NCBI GenBank assembly: GCA_951800145.1 | Contig: CATOJE010000010.1 | Span: forward strand, 1-62,334 | Source of the DNA: an uncultured Lachnospiraceae bacterium | Lineage (GTDB): Bacteria; Bacillota; Clostridia; Lachnospirales; Lachnospiraceae | Direction: 5' to 3' | Length of the DNA: 62,334 nucleotides | Part shown: positions 54,260 through 62,334 of the stretch, in pieces | How positions within the stretch are numbered: position 1 is the first letter of the stretch | Layout: each line of letters opens with the position of its first letter | Notes under the pieces: generated by a model | What the model was told of the DNA's origin: nothing | What the model saw: the letters and a program-made list of their open reading frames with translations, nothing else | The model's database searches: none | Program-made: the position numbers and the translations under genes

Positions 54260-54337
54260 GAGTGTGGCAAAAGCCTGCGATAAGGACGGGAATCGGCAGG
54301 CTTCAGAGCGACTGGATGGCAGGGATGGAGGACGAGA

Positions 54338-55099
54338 ATGATAAGAATGATTATGCACGGCTGCAATGGGGCTATGGGTCAGGTAATCGCAGGGCTTGTG
54401 GAACAGGATGAGGACATTACCATTGTAGCCGGAGTGGATATTAATACGGAAAGAAAACAGGATTTCCCGGTATACGCCTCTCTCTGGGAGGTGAGGGAGA
54501 AGGCAGATGTGGTTGTAGACTTTGCATCCGCTGCAGCAGTGGACGGGCTTCTGGATTTCTGCCGGGAGAAGGGGATGCCGGTGGTGCTCTGCACCACTGG
54601 TCTTAGCGGGGAGCAGCTGGAAAAGACCCAGGAGGCCTCCGGCCAGACGGCGGTGCTGCGTTCTGCTAATATGTCCCTGGGCGTGAATACCCTTCTTAAG
54701 CTGGTGGCAGAGGCTGCGAAAACGCTGGCTGCGGCCGGGTTTGATATGGAAATCGTGGAAAAGCATCATAACCAGAAGATGGATGCGCCCAGCGGTACGG
54801 CTCTGGCCCTGGCAGATGCAATGAACCATGGGGCGGGCGATTCCTTCCACTACGTCTATGACCGCAGCCAGAGAAGGGAAAAGCGGGACCGGAAGGAGAT
54901 CGGCATCAGCGCAGTCCGGGGCGGCACCATTGTGGGAGAGCACGATGTGATCTTTGCCGGAAAGGATGAGGTGATAACCTTAAGCCACGCTGCGTATTCC
55001 AAGGCGGTATTTGCCAAGGGCGCAGTGGAGGCGGCTAAGTTTCTGGCAGGGAAGGGACCTGGATTTTACAGTATGTCCGATGTGATTGGAAATAATTAA
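54338..55099 (+). CDS. dapB: 4-hydroxy-tetrahydrodipicolinate reductase
   Basis: A 253-residue DapB that uses NAD(P)H for the second step of diaminopimelate synthesis. N-terminal Rossmann motif MIMHGCNGAMGQVIAGLVEQ, VVVDFASAAAV, CTTGLSGEQLEKT, and the catalytic VEKHHNQKMDAPSGTALALA are complete. The ATG at 54338 follows GGAGGACGAG. It lies 78 bases after dapA without a terminator, so both genes form the riboswitch-controlled operon. Confidence 0.95.
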   Translation: MIRMIMHGCNGAMGQVIAGLVEQDEDITIVAGVDINTERKQDFPVYASLWEVREKADVVVDFASAAAVDGLLDFCREKGMPVVLCTTGLSGEQLEKTQEASGQTAVLRSANMSLGVNTLLKLVAEAAKTLAAAGFDMEIVEKHHNQKMDAPSGTALALADAMNHGAGDSFHYVYDRSQRREKRDRKEIGISAVRGGTIVGEHDVIFAGKDEVITLSHAAYSKAVFAKGAVEAAKFLAGKGPGFYSMSDVIGNN

Positions 55100-55191
55100 C
55101 AAACAAGGGAAATGTTTTTTTCATATTTTTATCTTCTTCGCTTATACTACATGGAGAAAAGGCAAATCAACATGAAAGGAGAAGGAGAATT

Positions 55192-55551
55192 ATGAAAAAA
55201 GCTAAATATTATGTAGTCTGCCTGACCGCCGCTTTTGGATTATGGGCAACTGGCTGCTCCAACCAGAGTGACGGAAATCAAACCCAGAGCACCACTAGCA
55301 GTACGTCTGCAGCGACCTCAGGTTCGGAGACCTCCGGCACCAGAAGCCAGAATAAGGGAGACGAGGGCGCAGAGGGCGCCGGAGCGGGAAGCACAGGAAG
55401 CACGGAAGGAGAGACCGGGGTAATTGACGGCCTGATCGAGGACGCTAAGGACGGCATCGACGACATCATGGACGATGCTGATGGAAATGGCCGGAGCAAT
55501 GGGGGCACAGGGGCTGCCAACAGCAGCCAAAGCGGAAATACCGGGAGATAA
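55192..55551 (+). CDS. Small Ser/Gly-rich lipoprotein
   Basis: A 119-residue exported lipoprotein: signal sequence KYYVVCLTAAFGLWATGC with lipidated Cys22, then a Ser/Thr/Gly-rich, low-complexity stretch, and one conserved-looking short helix VIDGLIEDAKDGIDDIMDDA. The end is again Gly/Ser-rich. Similar small lipoproteins are common in Lachnospiraceae. No function known; the acidic helix may be the interacting part. It has its own likely promoter (TTCATA, 17 bases, TATACT near 55143) and an AAAGGAGAAGG ribosome site. Confidence 0.8.
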   Translation: MKKAKYYVVCLTAAFGLWATGCSNQSDGNQTQSTTSSTSAATSGSETSGTRSQNKGDEGAEGAGAGSTGSTEGETGVIDGLIEDAKDGIDDIMDDADGNGRSNGGTGAANSSQSGNTGR

Positions 55552-55647
55552 ATAAGAAGAGACATAGAGGCAAATAAAATCAGGGACATATGCAGGAGTT
55601 AATGCGTATGTCCCTTTTAGCGTCAGAGCGGCCGGATTAGGATAATC

Positions 55648-55712
55648 CTGCGACTCCTAACGGGTTTATCCCGTTTTGCACAATATGGAAAAGCCCGCTC
55701 CCAAATTAAGTT
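55648..55712. repeat. Dispersed intergenic repeat shared with the window start
   Basis: TGCGACTCCTAACGGGTTTA matches 111-128, and CGTTTTGCACAATATGGAAA, AGCCCGCTCCCAAA matches 258-296 with few changes. In the first copy about 125 bases, with the 35-bp tandem units, lie between these two parts. It lies in the gap between the lipoprotein and the YesN gene; the rest of that gap (to 55934) has only a promoter. Confidence 0.65.
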
Positions 55713-55786
55713 ACCTGTGAACGTAGCATAAAAAGATTATGAGGAAAAGTTCTTTGATTTTTTGGGTTTTTTTCTAATATCCGCCT

Positions 55787-55795
55787 TGCTATAAT
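55787..55795 (+). promoter_or_regulatory. Extended -10 promoter of the YesN-type regulator
   Basis: TGCTATAAT at 55787-55795, with a T-rich but poor -35. The leader to the ATG is about 130 bases; no regulatory fold is evident. Confidence 0.5.
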
Positions 55796-55934
55796 AAAAA
55801 TAAAGTTGCTTATAGTGTACCTTAAGGAAATTACCAGCATTGGGGAAAGGAACGTTGTGATTTGCAGCTTCTCTTGTCAGCAGGCTACAGGCGGTCAGGG
55901 GGACGCTGCAAATCGCAGCCATGGAGCAGCAGTC

Positions 55935-57482
55935 ATGATGTATACAGCAATGATTATTGATGATGAAAATATGGTTAGAGAAGGGATTTTGAGCCTGGTT
56001 GACTGGGAGGAGGAGGGATTCTGCCTGGGAACCTGTGGCCGGGATGGGAGAGAAGGGCTTGCGAATATTCTCAAGGAGAATCCGGATTTCGTATTAGTGG
56101 ACATTAAAATGCCTGGACTAACTGGATTAGAGGTAATCCGGGAGGCAAGGAGACAGGGGTTCTTGGGGCATTTTATCATCTTAACCGGTTTTTCTGAGTT
56201 TGAATATGCGAAGGAAGCGATTTCCATGGGGGTGGATGGATATTTGCTAAAGCCGGTGGATGAGGATGAGCTTCTGGAATATGTGAAAAAAATCCGGCAG
56301 AGCCTGGATGAGGAGCGATCTCTTAAGCGTTATCACAGCCAGAATGAGGATAAAGCCAGGCAGGAGCTTTTGCGGAGGGTGGTTCTGAACGAGGGGGATC
56401 AAAAAGCACTTCAGGAGGATATCGCCCTGTACCATCTGACGCTGGACGGGGATATTTTCTGTGTCGCCGTGTGCAGAGAGGAGGATGGGGAAAGAGAGAG
56501 GGATAAAGAAAGCGGTGGATTATATGATAAGGTGAATTGCCTGATTCAGGGAGATAATGCCTGCATTGGGAAGTTTTCCGTGGAGGATCAGGTGATTCTG
56601 ATAGGGCGCTCCATTGAATACGGGCTTTGGAAGCAGCGGCTGGAGAAGCGGAATAAGCGGGTAAAAAGCTATTTCGGTTCCGGATTAAAAATTGCGGTGG
56701 GCAATAATGTAAAAAACTGGAGAGAATTGTTTTGCTCTTACGAAAGCGCCAGGTTTCTTCTGGAGCAGGCCTTTATCTTTGATCAGGACGATATTCTGAC
56801 TATTGACCTGATATGCGGCCTGAAGGAGAACCAGGAGGCAGTTACCATCGAATGGATGGAGATGCTGATCGAGGTAGGAGAGGTGGATGGAATCCGCCAG
56901 GCACTGAAGGTATTTCGGGATTACTGTACCTGGAACCTGCTAAAGGAGGCGGAGATCAAGCTTCTCCTGATTCAGGATTTAATACAGCTTCAGATGCGCC
57001 TGGGGAAGAAATACGATCTCCCGGCACTGGGGAATCATGGGCTGCAGCAGCTGTTGAAGCAGCTTACAGCCGCGGAGGATATGAAAGGGCTGCTGACATG
57101 CTATGAGCAGATCCTTATACAGCTAAGTCAAAGGATCAGCGCAGAGGGCGGAGGAAATATTATCCGCCGGGTTTATTACTACATAGAAAAGAATTACGAT
57201 AAGGATTTAAAGCTGGAAAATATTGCGAAAAATTTTAACTATAACAGTGCCTATCTGGGCAAGCTGTTTCGCAAGGAAATGGGAGAGACCTTTAATAATT
57301 CCCTTGACCGGATCCGCATTACCAATGCCAGGCGGCTTTTACAGGAGACAAACCTGAAGGTATATCAGATATCTCAGCAGGTGGGCTATAGCAGTATGGA
57401 TTATTTCTATATGAAATTTAAGAAATATGTGGGGATTAGCCCAAAGGAATATCGGAAGCAGGTGAATACCAAGGAGGAGTAA
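55935..57482 (+). CDS. YesN-type response regulator (REC + AraC HTH)
   Basis: A 515-residue regulator. The receiver domain (residues about 4-125) has the acidic IIDDEN, the phosphoryl Asp56 in VLVDIKMPG, and the Lys in GYLLKPVDEDEL. A middle region follows, then an AraC-type double HTH at the C-terminus (YIEKNYDKDLKLENIAKNFN, YNSAYLGKLFRKEMG, VGYSSMDYFYMKFKKYVGIS). YesN proteins work with YesM-type kinases that sense extracellular sugars, but no kinase gene is adjacent. It stands directly before a secreted GH5 gene, which it may control. Start at ATG 55935 or 55938; the frame is open to 55806. Confidence 0.9.
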   Translation: MMYTAMIIDDENMVREGILSLVDWEEEGFCLGTCGRDGREGLANILKENPDFVLVDIKMPGLTGLEVIREARRQGFLGHFIILTGFSEFEYAKEAISMGVDGYLLKPVDEDELLEYVKKIRQSLDEERSLKRYHSQNEDKARQELLRRVVLNEGDQKALQEDIALYHLTLDGDIFCVAVCREEDGERERDKESGGLYDKVNCLIQGDNACIGKFSVEDQVILIGRSIEYGLWKQRLEKRNKRVKSYFGSGLKIAVGNNVKNWRELFCSYESARFLLEQAFIFDQDDILTIDLICGLKENQEAVTIEWMEMLIEVGEVDGIRQALKVFRDYCTWNLLKEAEIKLLLIQDLIQLQMRLGKKYDLPALGNHGLQQLLKQLTAAEDMKGLLTCYEQILIQLSQRISAEGGGNIIRRVYYYIEKNYDKDLKLENIAKNFNYNSAYLGKLFRKEMGETFNNSLDRIRITNARRLLQETNLKVYQISQQVGYSSMDYFYMKFKKYVGISPKEYRKQVNTKEE

Positions 57483-57490
57483 TAAGAAAG

Positions 57491-57519
57491 CAGGGTGGAG
57501 ATTGACACCCTGTTTTTTT
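57491..57519 (+). terminator. Terminator after the YesN-type gene
   Basis: CAGGGTG (57491-57497) pairs with CACCCTG (57506-57512), followed by seven T. It separates the regulator from the GH5 gene. Confidence 0.88.
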
Positions 57520-57665
57520 CGCCTGCATTCTTCCGGCAAGGAGTATTTCTCTAAAAATTAAGACTTTCCGGTCTGATTTTTCGGGTATTAAGAGAAATGT
57601 AAGAAATGATAAAATAAAGCAAAAAAAGCTTCATTAATAGAAATATATTTTTAAGGGAGGTAGCG

Positions 57666-59564
57666 ATGAGCAGAGCATGGAAAAACCGCGTCATCCGAGC
57701 CGCGGCGAAAGTACTGACGGTGGCATTTGCCGTCACGTCCTGTCTGTCCGGCATGACCATCACCACACATGCGGAGGGATATGGAAAAAACGGCGTTATT
57801 CGTGATATCACTTCCCAGCAGCTGGTGGAGGACATGGGACTGGGGTATAACCTGGGAAATACCTTTGACAGCATCGGGTCCTTTATCACGCTGGGGGATC
57901 CCTGGGAATACCAGAAGGGATGGGGAAATGACCCATTATCCAGGCAGTTTATTCACAAGGTAAAGGAAGGCGGGTTCCGGACCATCCGTTTCCCGGTCAG
58001 CTGGGCCCAGTGGATCGATGAGAATCATCAGATTAACCCAGGATATATGAACGCCATCCAAAGGGTGGTGGACTGGTGTATGGAGGAGGACCTCTATGTC
58101 ATCCTGAATATTCACCATGACAGCGGAGCGGCGGATACCTCCTGGGTGCGGAAGGCGGCCACGGACTGGGACTGGACTTCAAAGCGGTATCAGGCAGTCT
58201 GGACCCAGATTGCGGAAAATTTTAAAGGCTACGGCGATCACCTGATTTTCGAGGGAATGAATGAGGTGGAATTTCCTGAGGCTTCCAGCATGTCCAGGCA
58301 GTATGAGATCTTAAATGCCATGAATCAGTTATTTGTAGACATAGTGCGGGGCACCGGCGGGAATAATGCCGGACGGCATCTGCTGATTCCTGGCTATAAT
58401 ACGGATATCGCCAAGACCTGCGACCGGCGGTACCAGATGCCTGATGACCCGGCAGGACACTGCATTCTGTCCATCCATTACTACAGCCCCTCCCCCTTCT
58501 GCGTGGCGGAGCACAATGTGGACTGGGCAACCCCGGTTACTACCTGGGGGAGTGAGGAAGACATCCAGGCGGTGGAAGCTCATTTCAATCAGCTGGCGGA
58601 GCGCTTTCTTTCCAAGGGAACCCCGGTCATTATCGGGGAGTACGGAGTGCTGACCGAGGATGAGAAGGAAGTATCCAGCATTCGGGAGTACTGCCGGAGG
58701 GTACCGGAGATGATTATGGAATACGACATGTGCCCCATCCTCTGGGATACCAGCAATGCCGGCGACATGAAATACATCGAGCGGACTACCGGCGAGTTCT
58801 ACGACCCGGTGATCAAGGCCAATTACCAGCAGCTGGCCCAGAAGAAGGCGGCGGGCCAGATAGCAAAGCGGCAGTTTGACTTCCCTAATTATGAGCGGGT
58901 GCAGGTTCCTGTAAGCCCCGGCGGCTGGATATCCCTGGATGCCTTTGAGCCGTCCAAAATTTTAGGTATCGCCTTTGACGTGGCCTGCTCCACGGGCTGG
59001 GACAGCTACGGAGGCGGAGGTATTTACATCGACAGCTGGGATACGACGATTAATTTCCAGTTCAATAGTGTATACGATGAAGTGATCCACATGTTCACTG
59101 AGGAGGAGCGGGCCAGGCTCCAGGACCAGTTGGCAGTGGTATTCTGGTGGACCGATGAATCTAATGGCGGCAGCCGCAGAGAACAGCTTTCCATCAAGGG
59201 CGGCACAGTCACCCTGCTTTATGGAGAAAATGAGCCCTTAAGTGTACCCAAAACCGTAACATCCGCCGGAGGATCCGGAAGCGGCGGGGGAGGCGGGGGA
59301 GGCGGTGGCGGAAGCAGCAGCCGGCCGAACCACTCTACGGATCCGGTGGGCGGAAATGGAGATAACTGGGTTAAGTGGTACAGCTACATTATCAAGGACA
59401 AAGGACGCAATCACGCAGCAGAGGGAGATACAGAAAATAAACCTGAAGGAAATCTGCCCGGGATACGAGATTGGCGACACCGTCCGGCTGACGGCACAGC
59501 CATTATCCGGCAAGGGCGCGGCCTTCCAGGTGAATCAGAAGGGAGAGTTTGTCCTTTCCGATAA
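57666..59564 (+). CDS. Secreted GH5 glycoside hydrolase, N-terminal part before a frameshift
   Basis: This reads as 632 residues. A Sec signal peptide (cleavage after about Ala36) precedes a family 5 (clan A) catalytic domain: GLGYNLGNTFD, FRTIRFPVSW, LNIHHDSG, acid/base Glu200 in FEGMNEVEF, HYYSPSPF, and nucleophile Glu325 in PVIIGEYG. A beta-rich module (about 410-525, GWISLDAFEPSK...) likely binds carbohydrate; a poly-Gly/Ser linker follows. The last 54 residues are not protein-like. Around 59400 the true frame shifts by one base: removing one A of the A3 run gives IIKDKDAITQQREIQKINL and continues to the window end. If the shift is real, the secreted enzyme is cut after its linker. GGGAGG lies before the ATG. 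Cellulose or another beta-glucan is a likely substrate. Confidence 0.9.
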   Translation: MSRAWKNRVIRAAAKVLTVAFAVTSCLSGMTITTHAEGYGKNGVIRDITSQQLVEDMGLGYNLGNTFDSIGSFITLGDPWEYQKGWGNDPLSRQFIHKVKEGGFRTIRFPVSWAQWIDENHQINPGYMNAIQRVVDWCMEEDLYVILNIHHDSGAADTSWVRKAATDWDWTSKRYQAVWTQIAENFKGYGDHLIFEGMNEVEFPEASSMSRQYEILNAMNQLFVDIVRGTGGNNAGRHLLIPGYNTDIAKTCDRRYQMPDDPAGHCILSIHYYSPSPFCVAEHNVDWATPVTTWGSEEDIQAVEAHFNQLAERFLSKGTPVIIGEYGVLTEDEKEVSSIREYCRRVPEMIMEYDMCPILWDTSNAGDMKYIERTTGEFYDPVIKANYQQLAQKKAAGQIAKRQFDFPNYERVQVPVSPGGWISLDAFEPSKILGIAFDVACSTGWDSYGGGGIYIDSWDTTINFQFNSVYDEVIHMFTEEERARLQDQLAVVFWWTDESNGGSRREQLSIKGGTVTLLYGENEPLSVPKTVTSAGGSGSGGGGGGGGGGSSSRPNHSTDPVGGNGDNWVKWYSYIIKDKGRNHAAEGDTENKPEGNLPGIRDWRHRPADGTAIIRQGRGLPGESEGRVCPFR

Positions 59565-60744
59565 CTGGGATAAATCCCTTACCTTTGAATGCACGCCAGA
59601 TGACGGAATGGTGGGCGTGTGGGTATGGTGGTTAAACGCCAATGAAAATTTCGTCTTTAATGTGAAGGCGGAGGTTATAAAGAAGGCCGCGGAGAACAAA
59701 CCGGAATTAGAGCCCAATGAAGTGTTTGTCCAGGCCAACGATATAAAGCTTAAAGTAGAAGAAAAAGATGAGAACGGCAATCCGGCATATTATGATCATT
59801 TTATTTATCAGCTGAAAAACATAAGCGGCCATAAGGGGATCCAGCCAAGCGCAGTCCGGTTTATCCTCACAGGGGAAAATGCCTATGGGGCAAATCTCCG
59901 CAGCGATAAGGGCTATATCAGCTGGATTGGCAATGAGGAGAAGTATTCCTTAAAGGCAGGGGCTGCATCGGAGTATCTGGAATTTGTGGTAAATTCCGGA
60001 GTAACGATCCAGTACATGATTTTTGACTATTCGCCACTTCCGCCGATGGAGCCGGAGGAACCCGAAAAGCCGGAGGAACCGGAGCTAGGGCCTGAGGAGG
60101 CGGTGGTTTCGGCAACGAAAACGGAGACGGCGGAGGGTGATGGAGGCAAAAAATATGACCACTATACCTATCAGCTCAGTGAAATCAAAGGCCATGAAAA
60201 CCAACTGCCCTGCGGGGTGCGGTTTACCTTATCCGGCCAGAATGCCTGGGGCGCAAATCTGCAGAGTGACAAGGGCTATATCGGTTGGGTAGGCAACGAG
60301 TCAAAGCATTACCTGAAGCCGGGAGACGCGGAGCAGTATCTGGAATTTGTGGTGGATGCCGGAATAAAAATTGAGCACATGATTTTCGATTATTCGCCTA
60401 TCCCTGAGCTGGAGGAGAATGAAGCCTTCGCCCAGGCAGGGGATAACGCCAAATATTTTTATAAAGATGTAAAAGGGCATGAAACAGAGGCTCCATCCGG
60501 CGTCCGGTGCTTTTTCAGCGGCGGGGAGACCATCGAAGGCTGGGCGGATGATACGGCTCCTCAGGCGAGAACAAGAGCTGCCGCCCGGAAATTAGGCACA
60601 TTAAAGAGCGGGGAAGTCCTGTCCTTTGAGAGGCTGGAGACTGAAACTAATGTATTCTTCGTGGCAGGAGACGGGGTGGAGATCCAGTATGTCATTTTCC
60701 AGTATACTAAGGAGGAGCCGGAGGAACCGGAAGAGCCGGTATTG

Positions 60745-61334
60745 AAGGATAATGAAGCCTTTGGAAAAGAAAGCAGCTCGGCATACAATTATCTCTTTAG
60801 CGATGTAGAAGGCCATGAGGGAGATATCCCAACCGCAGTGCGCTGCATTTTTAGCGGTGCGGATAATATGAATGTGAACGGCCTTGACAGCAATGGAGGC
60901 TACAAGGAGTATTTTACAAATTTAGGGAGCGGCACCGATGTATCCCTGGCGGATAAAGAGTATGGCGGATTATATTTTGATGTGCAGGAAGGAACCACAC
61001 TAGAATACGTAATCTTTACTTATGGAGCTTCCCAGGAAGCGCCAACATTAAAGGATAACGAAGCCTACGGGAAAGAGGGAGGCTCGGCAAACAATTATCT
61101 CTTTAAGGATGTAGAAGGCCATGAGAGTGATATCCCGACCGCAGTGCGCTGCATCTTTAGCGGTGCCAATAACATGAATGTGAACGGCCTTGACAGCAAT
61201 GGAGGCTACAAGGAATATTTCACAAATTTAGGGAATGATACCGATGTATCTCTGGCGGATAAAGAGTATGGCGGATTGTACTTTGATGTGCAGGAAGGAA
61301 CCACATTAGAGCATGTAATCTTCACCTACGGCTC
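60745..61334 (+). repeat. 306-bp tandem duplication of one module
   Basis: 60745-61028 and 61051-61334 are nearly identical with an offset of 306 bases (102 codons). Long identical runs include GTAGAAGGCCATGAG and GCCTTGACAGCAATGGAGGC. It encodes modules 4 and 5 of the GH5 protein. The high identity at the DNA level indicates a recent duplication and a possible site of module number variation. Confidence 0.85.
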
Positions 61335-62259
61335 CGCCTCCACCGCATCTCTCTTCTCCCGCATCGCTGCCCGGGCGCTCCGGGGAAACAGGAATCCTAA
61401 GGGTCTGCTGGAGGAAACCGGAGAGCTGTTAGCGGTTCCGGACACAGAAGGAAATTACTATCTGCCTGAGCTTTCCGACGATTGTAGTGCAATCCCCATG
61501 GAAATTTGCGGGGAATCCGACTCAAATATTAAAAATGTGAAATTCCTGTTCCCCGATGGCAGAGAGGAGCCCCCGATCCTGGCAGGGAAGAAGGCCTACT
61601 ACTTCTTCCGGGAAGGGGAGGCGGATACCTTTGAGAGCGTGAGCTTTGAAGGACAGGATGTGAAGAATATCACCATTCTCTACTGGAACGGCGAAAAAGG
61701 CGAGGCGGCGGAAAAGGAAGGAGAATTTGCCCTTCCCGACTACCGTATCCCGGCAGCCATGGCCTACTATGGGGGAGCGGAAGAGGGCGGAAAGGCAGAA
61801 GTAAAGCTCATGGCTCAGGTGTATGATAAAGAAACTGAGACCTGGAAGGAAGAGGGAGAAACCCTGGTTAAGAAGCTGGCTGTAGGCTCCGACGAGGCGA
61901 ACTGGTATGTGTTTACCAAACGTGACAAAGAGACGTTAAAGAGGGCATTTGAGAAAGCAAAGGCAGGGGGAATGGCTCCCAGGCTGATGCTCCAGTCACT
62001 GGATAGCGGCTGCTTTGTGGAAAGCCTGACCCTTTACTATGATACGCCTTACACCGATGACATGGAAATCACAGGGCCGGAAAAAGAACAGGTTCCTGAG
62101 GTAAAGGATGAGGAAAAGGAGGGGCAGAAGCCAGACAGCGGCAAGCCGGAGGATGAATTCGGGAAAGAGAGCAGGGATCCGGATGACACGCAGAAAAATG
62201 AGACGCTAAAGCCAGAGGAAACGAATCCGGAGGACAAAAAAGATCATCAGACCGATGCG

Positions 62260-62334
62260 GAAGAAGACAGCAGCGGGGATAAAGACAGTAAAGCGGACGT
62301 TGAAGAAGACGGAAGCGGGGATAAAGACAGTAAA
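62260..62334 (+). repeat. 42-bp coding repeat in the acidic tail
   Basis: GAAGAAGACAGCAGCGGGGA, then TAAAGACAGTAAAGCGGACG, recurs 42 bases later with two changes. It encodes EEDSSGDKDSK / EEDGSGDKDSK. The array reaches the end of the window and probably continues. Confidence 0.7.

Larger units (their letters stand above)
59401..62334 (+). pseudogene. GH5 protein C-terminal modules, out of frame with the start, cut by the window end
   Basis: An open frame of more than 975 codons without its own start. It continues the GH5 protein. First a beta module (EIGDTVRLTAQPLSGKG...WVWWLNANENFVF), then five related modules of 80-100 residues: two of the type FIYQLKNISGHKG...LRSDKGYISWIGNE...IQYMIFDYSP, one divergent, and two nearly identical ones (YLFSDVEGHEGDIPTAVRC...VIFTYG). 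These are separated by Pro/Glu linkers. Then comes a further beta region and a long acidic tail ending in DKDSK repeats. No anchor is seen before the window ends. The modules look like carbohydrate- or surface-binding units; the family is not recognised. Confidence 0.8.

Overview
The window looks like chromosome of an anaerobic gut-type Clostridia, most likely Lachnospiraceae. Pointers are the gene families present (class II GalT, GlpP antiterminator, DhaKLM, M16C lipoprotein protease, orphan YesN regulator, lysine riboswitch before dapA), the strong AGGAGG ribosome sites with some GTG/TTG starts, and the moderately GC-rich housekeeping DNA interrupted by one clearly AT-rich island. Species cannot be told from this sequence alone.

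Layout. 1-3175: rtcB, then a decayed Schlafen/AlbA-type ATPase gene replaced in its middle by the 3' end of an IS200/IS605-family tnpB with its right-end hairpin. 3176-6211: asnA (minus strand), a structured dispersed repeat, then a phage-like divergent control region (XRE repressor; two palindromes, each inside a promoter spacer) that reads into a 48-residue protein and a tyrosine-recombinase homologue lacking its catalytic residues. 6231-27460: an AT-rich cell-surface polysaccharide island: DUF1972 and GT4 transferases, a Stealth sugar-phosphotransferase, GT2 enzymes, Wzy, Wzx, a frameshifted FAD enzyme, a GtrB-like transferase, an epimerase-like protein, three large GT-C-like membrane proteins, a TIM-barrel isomerase, an acyltransferase and a second polyprenol-type GT2, closed by a strong terminator. 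27673-28407: decayed remnants (Rpn nuclease fragment, second repeat copy in opposite orientation, internally deleted LytTR regulator). 28554-34049: coiled-coil protein, MFS transporter, GltD-like oxidoreductase, Gx-family membrane protein, galT. 34142-35373: ahpC and an AhpF-N-like thioredoxin protein.

35501-44718 is a glycerol/dihydroxyacetone region: a promoter and leader terminator, then glpP, glpK, glpF; a terminator and new promoter; a GlpA-type dehydrogenase, a partner FAD oxidoreductase and a DUF1667 protein; a 41-bp tandem repeat with a hairpin; a 67-residue protein with three CGLNDMNC repeats; and dhaK, dhaL, dhaM. Glycerol would enter by GlpF, be phosphorylated by GlpK and oxidised by the GlpA complex, while dihydroxyacetone is phosphorylated by DhaKLM. 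44736-62334: M16C protease lipoprotein, small membrane protein, YigZ, TypA/BipA, a tandem-OB SSB-like protein, a BtuR-like ATPase, lysine riboswitch-dapA-dapB, a small lipoprotein, a YesN-type response regulator, and a secreted GH5 enzyme with a long modular C-terminus that is frameshifted after a poly-Gly linker and runs off the window.

The two items most worth following up are the switch-like module in front of the polysaccharide island, which lies between oppositely oriented repeat copies, and the CX6C-repeat microprotein inside the dihydroxyacetone operon. All functions are read from motifs and context; no database search was run.
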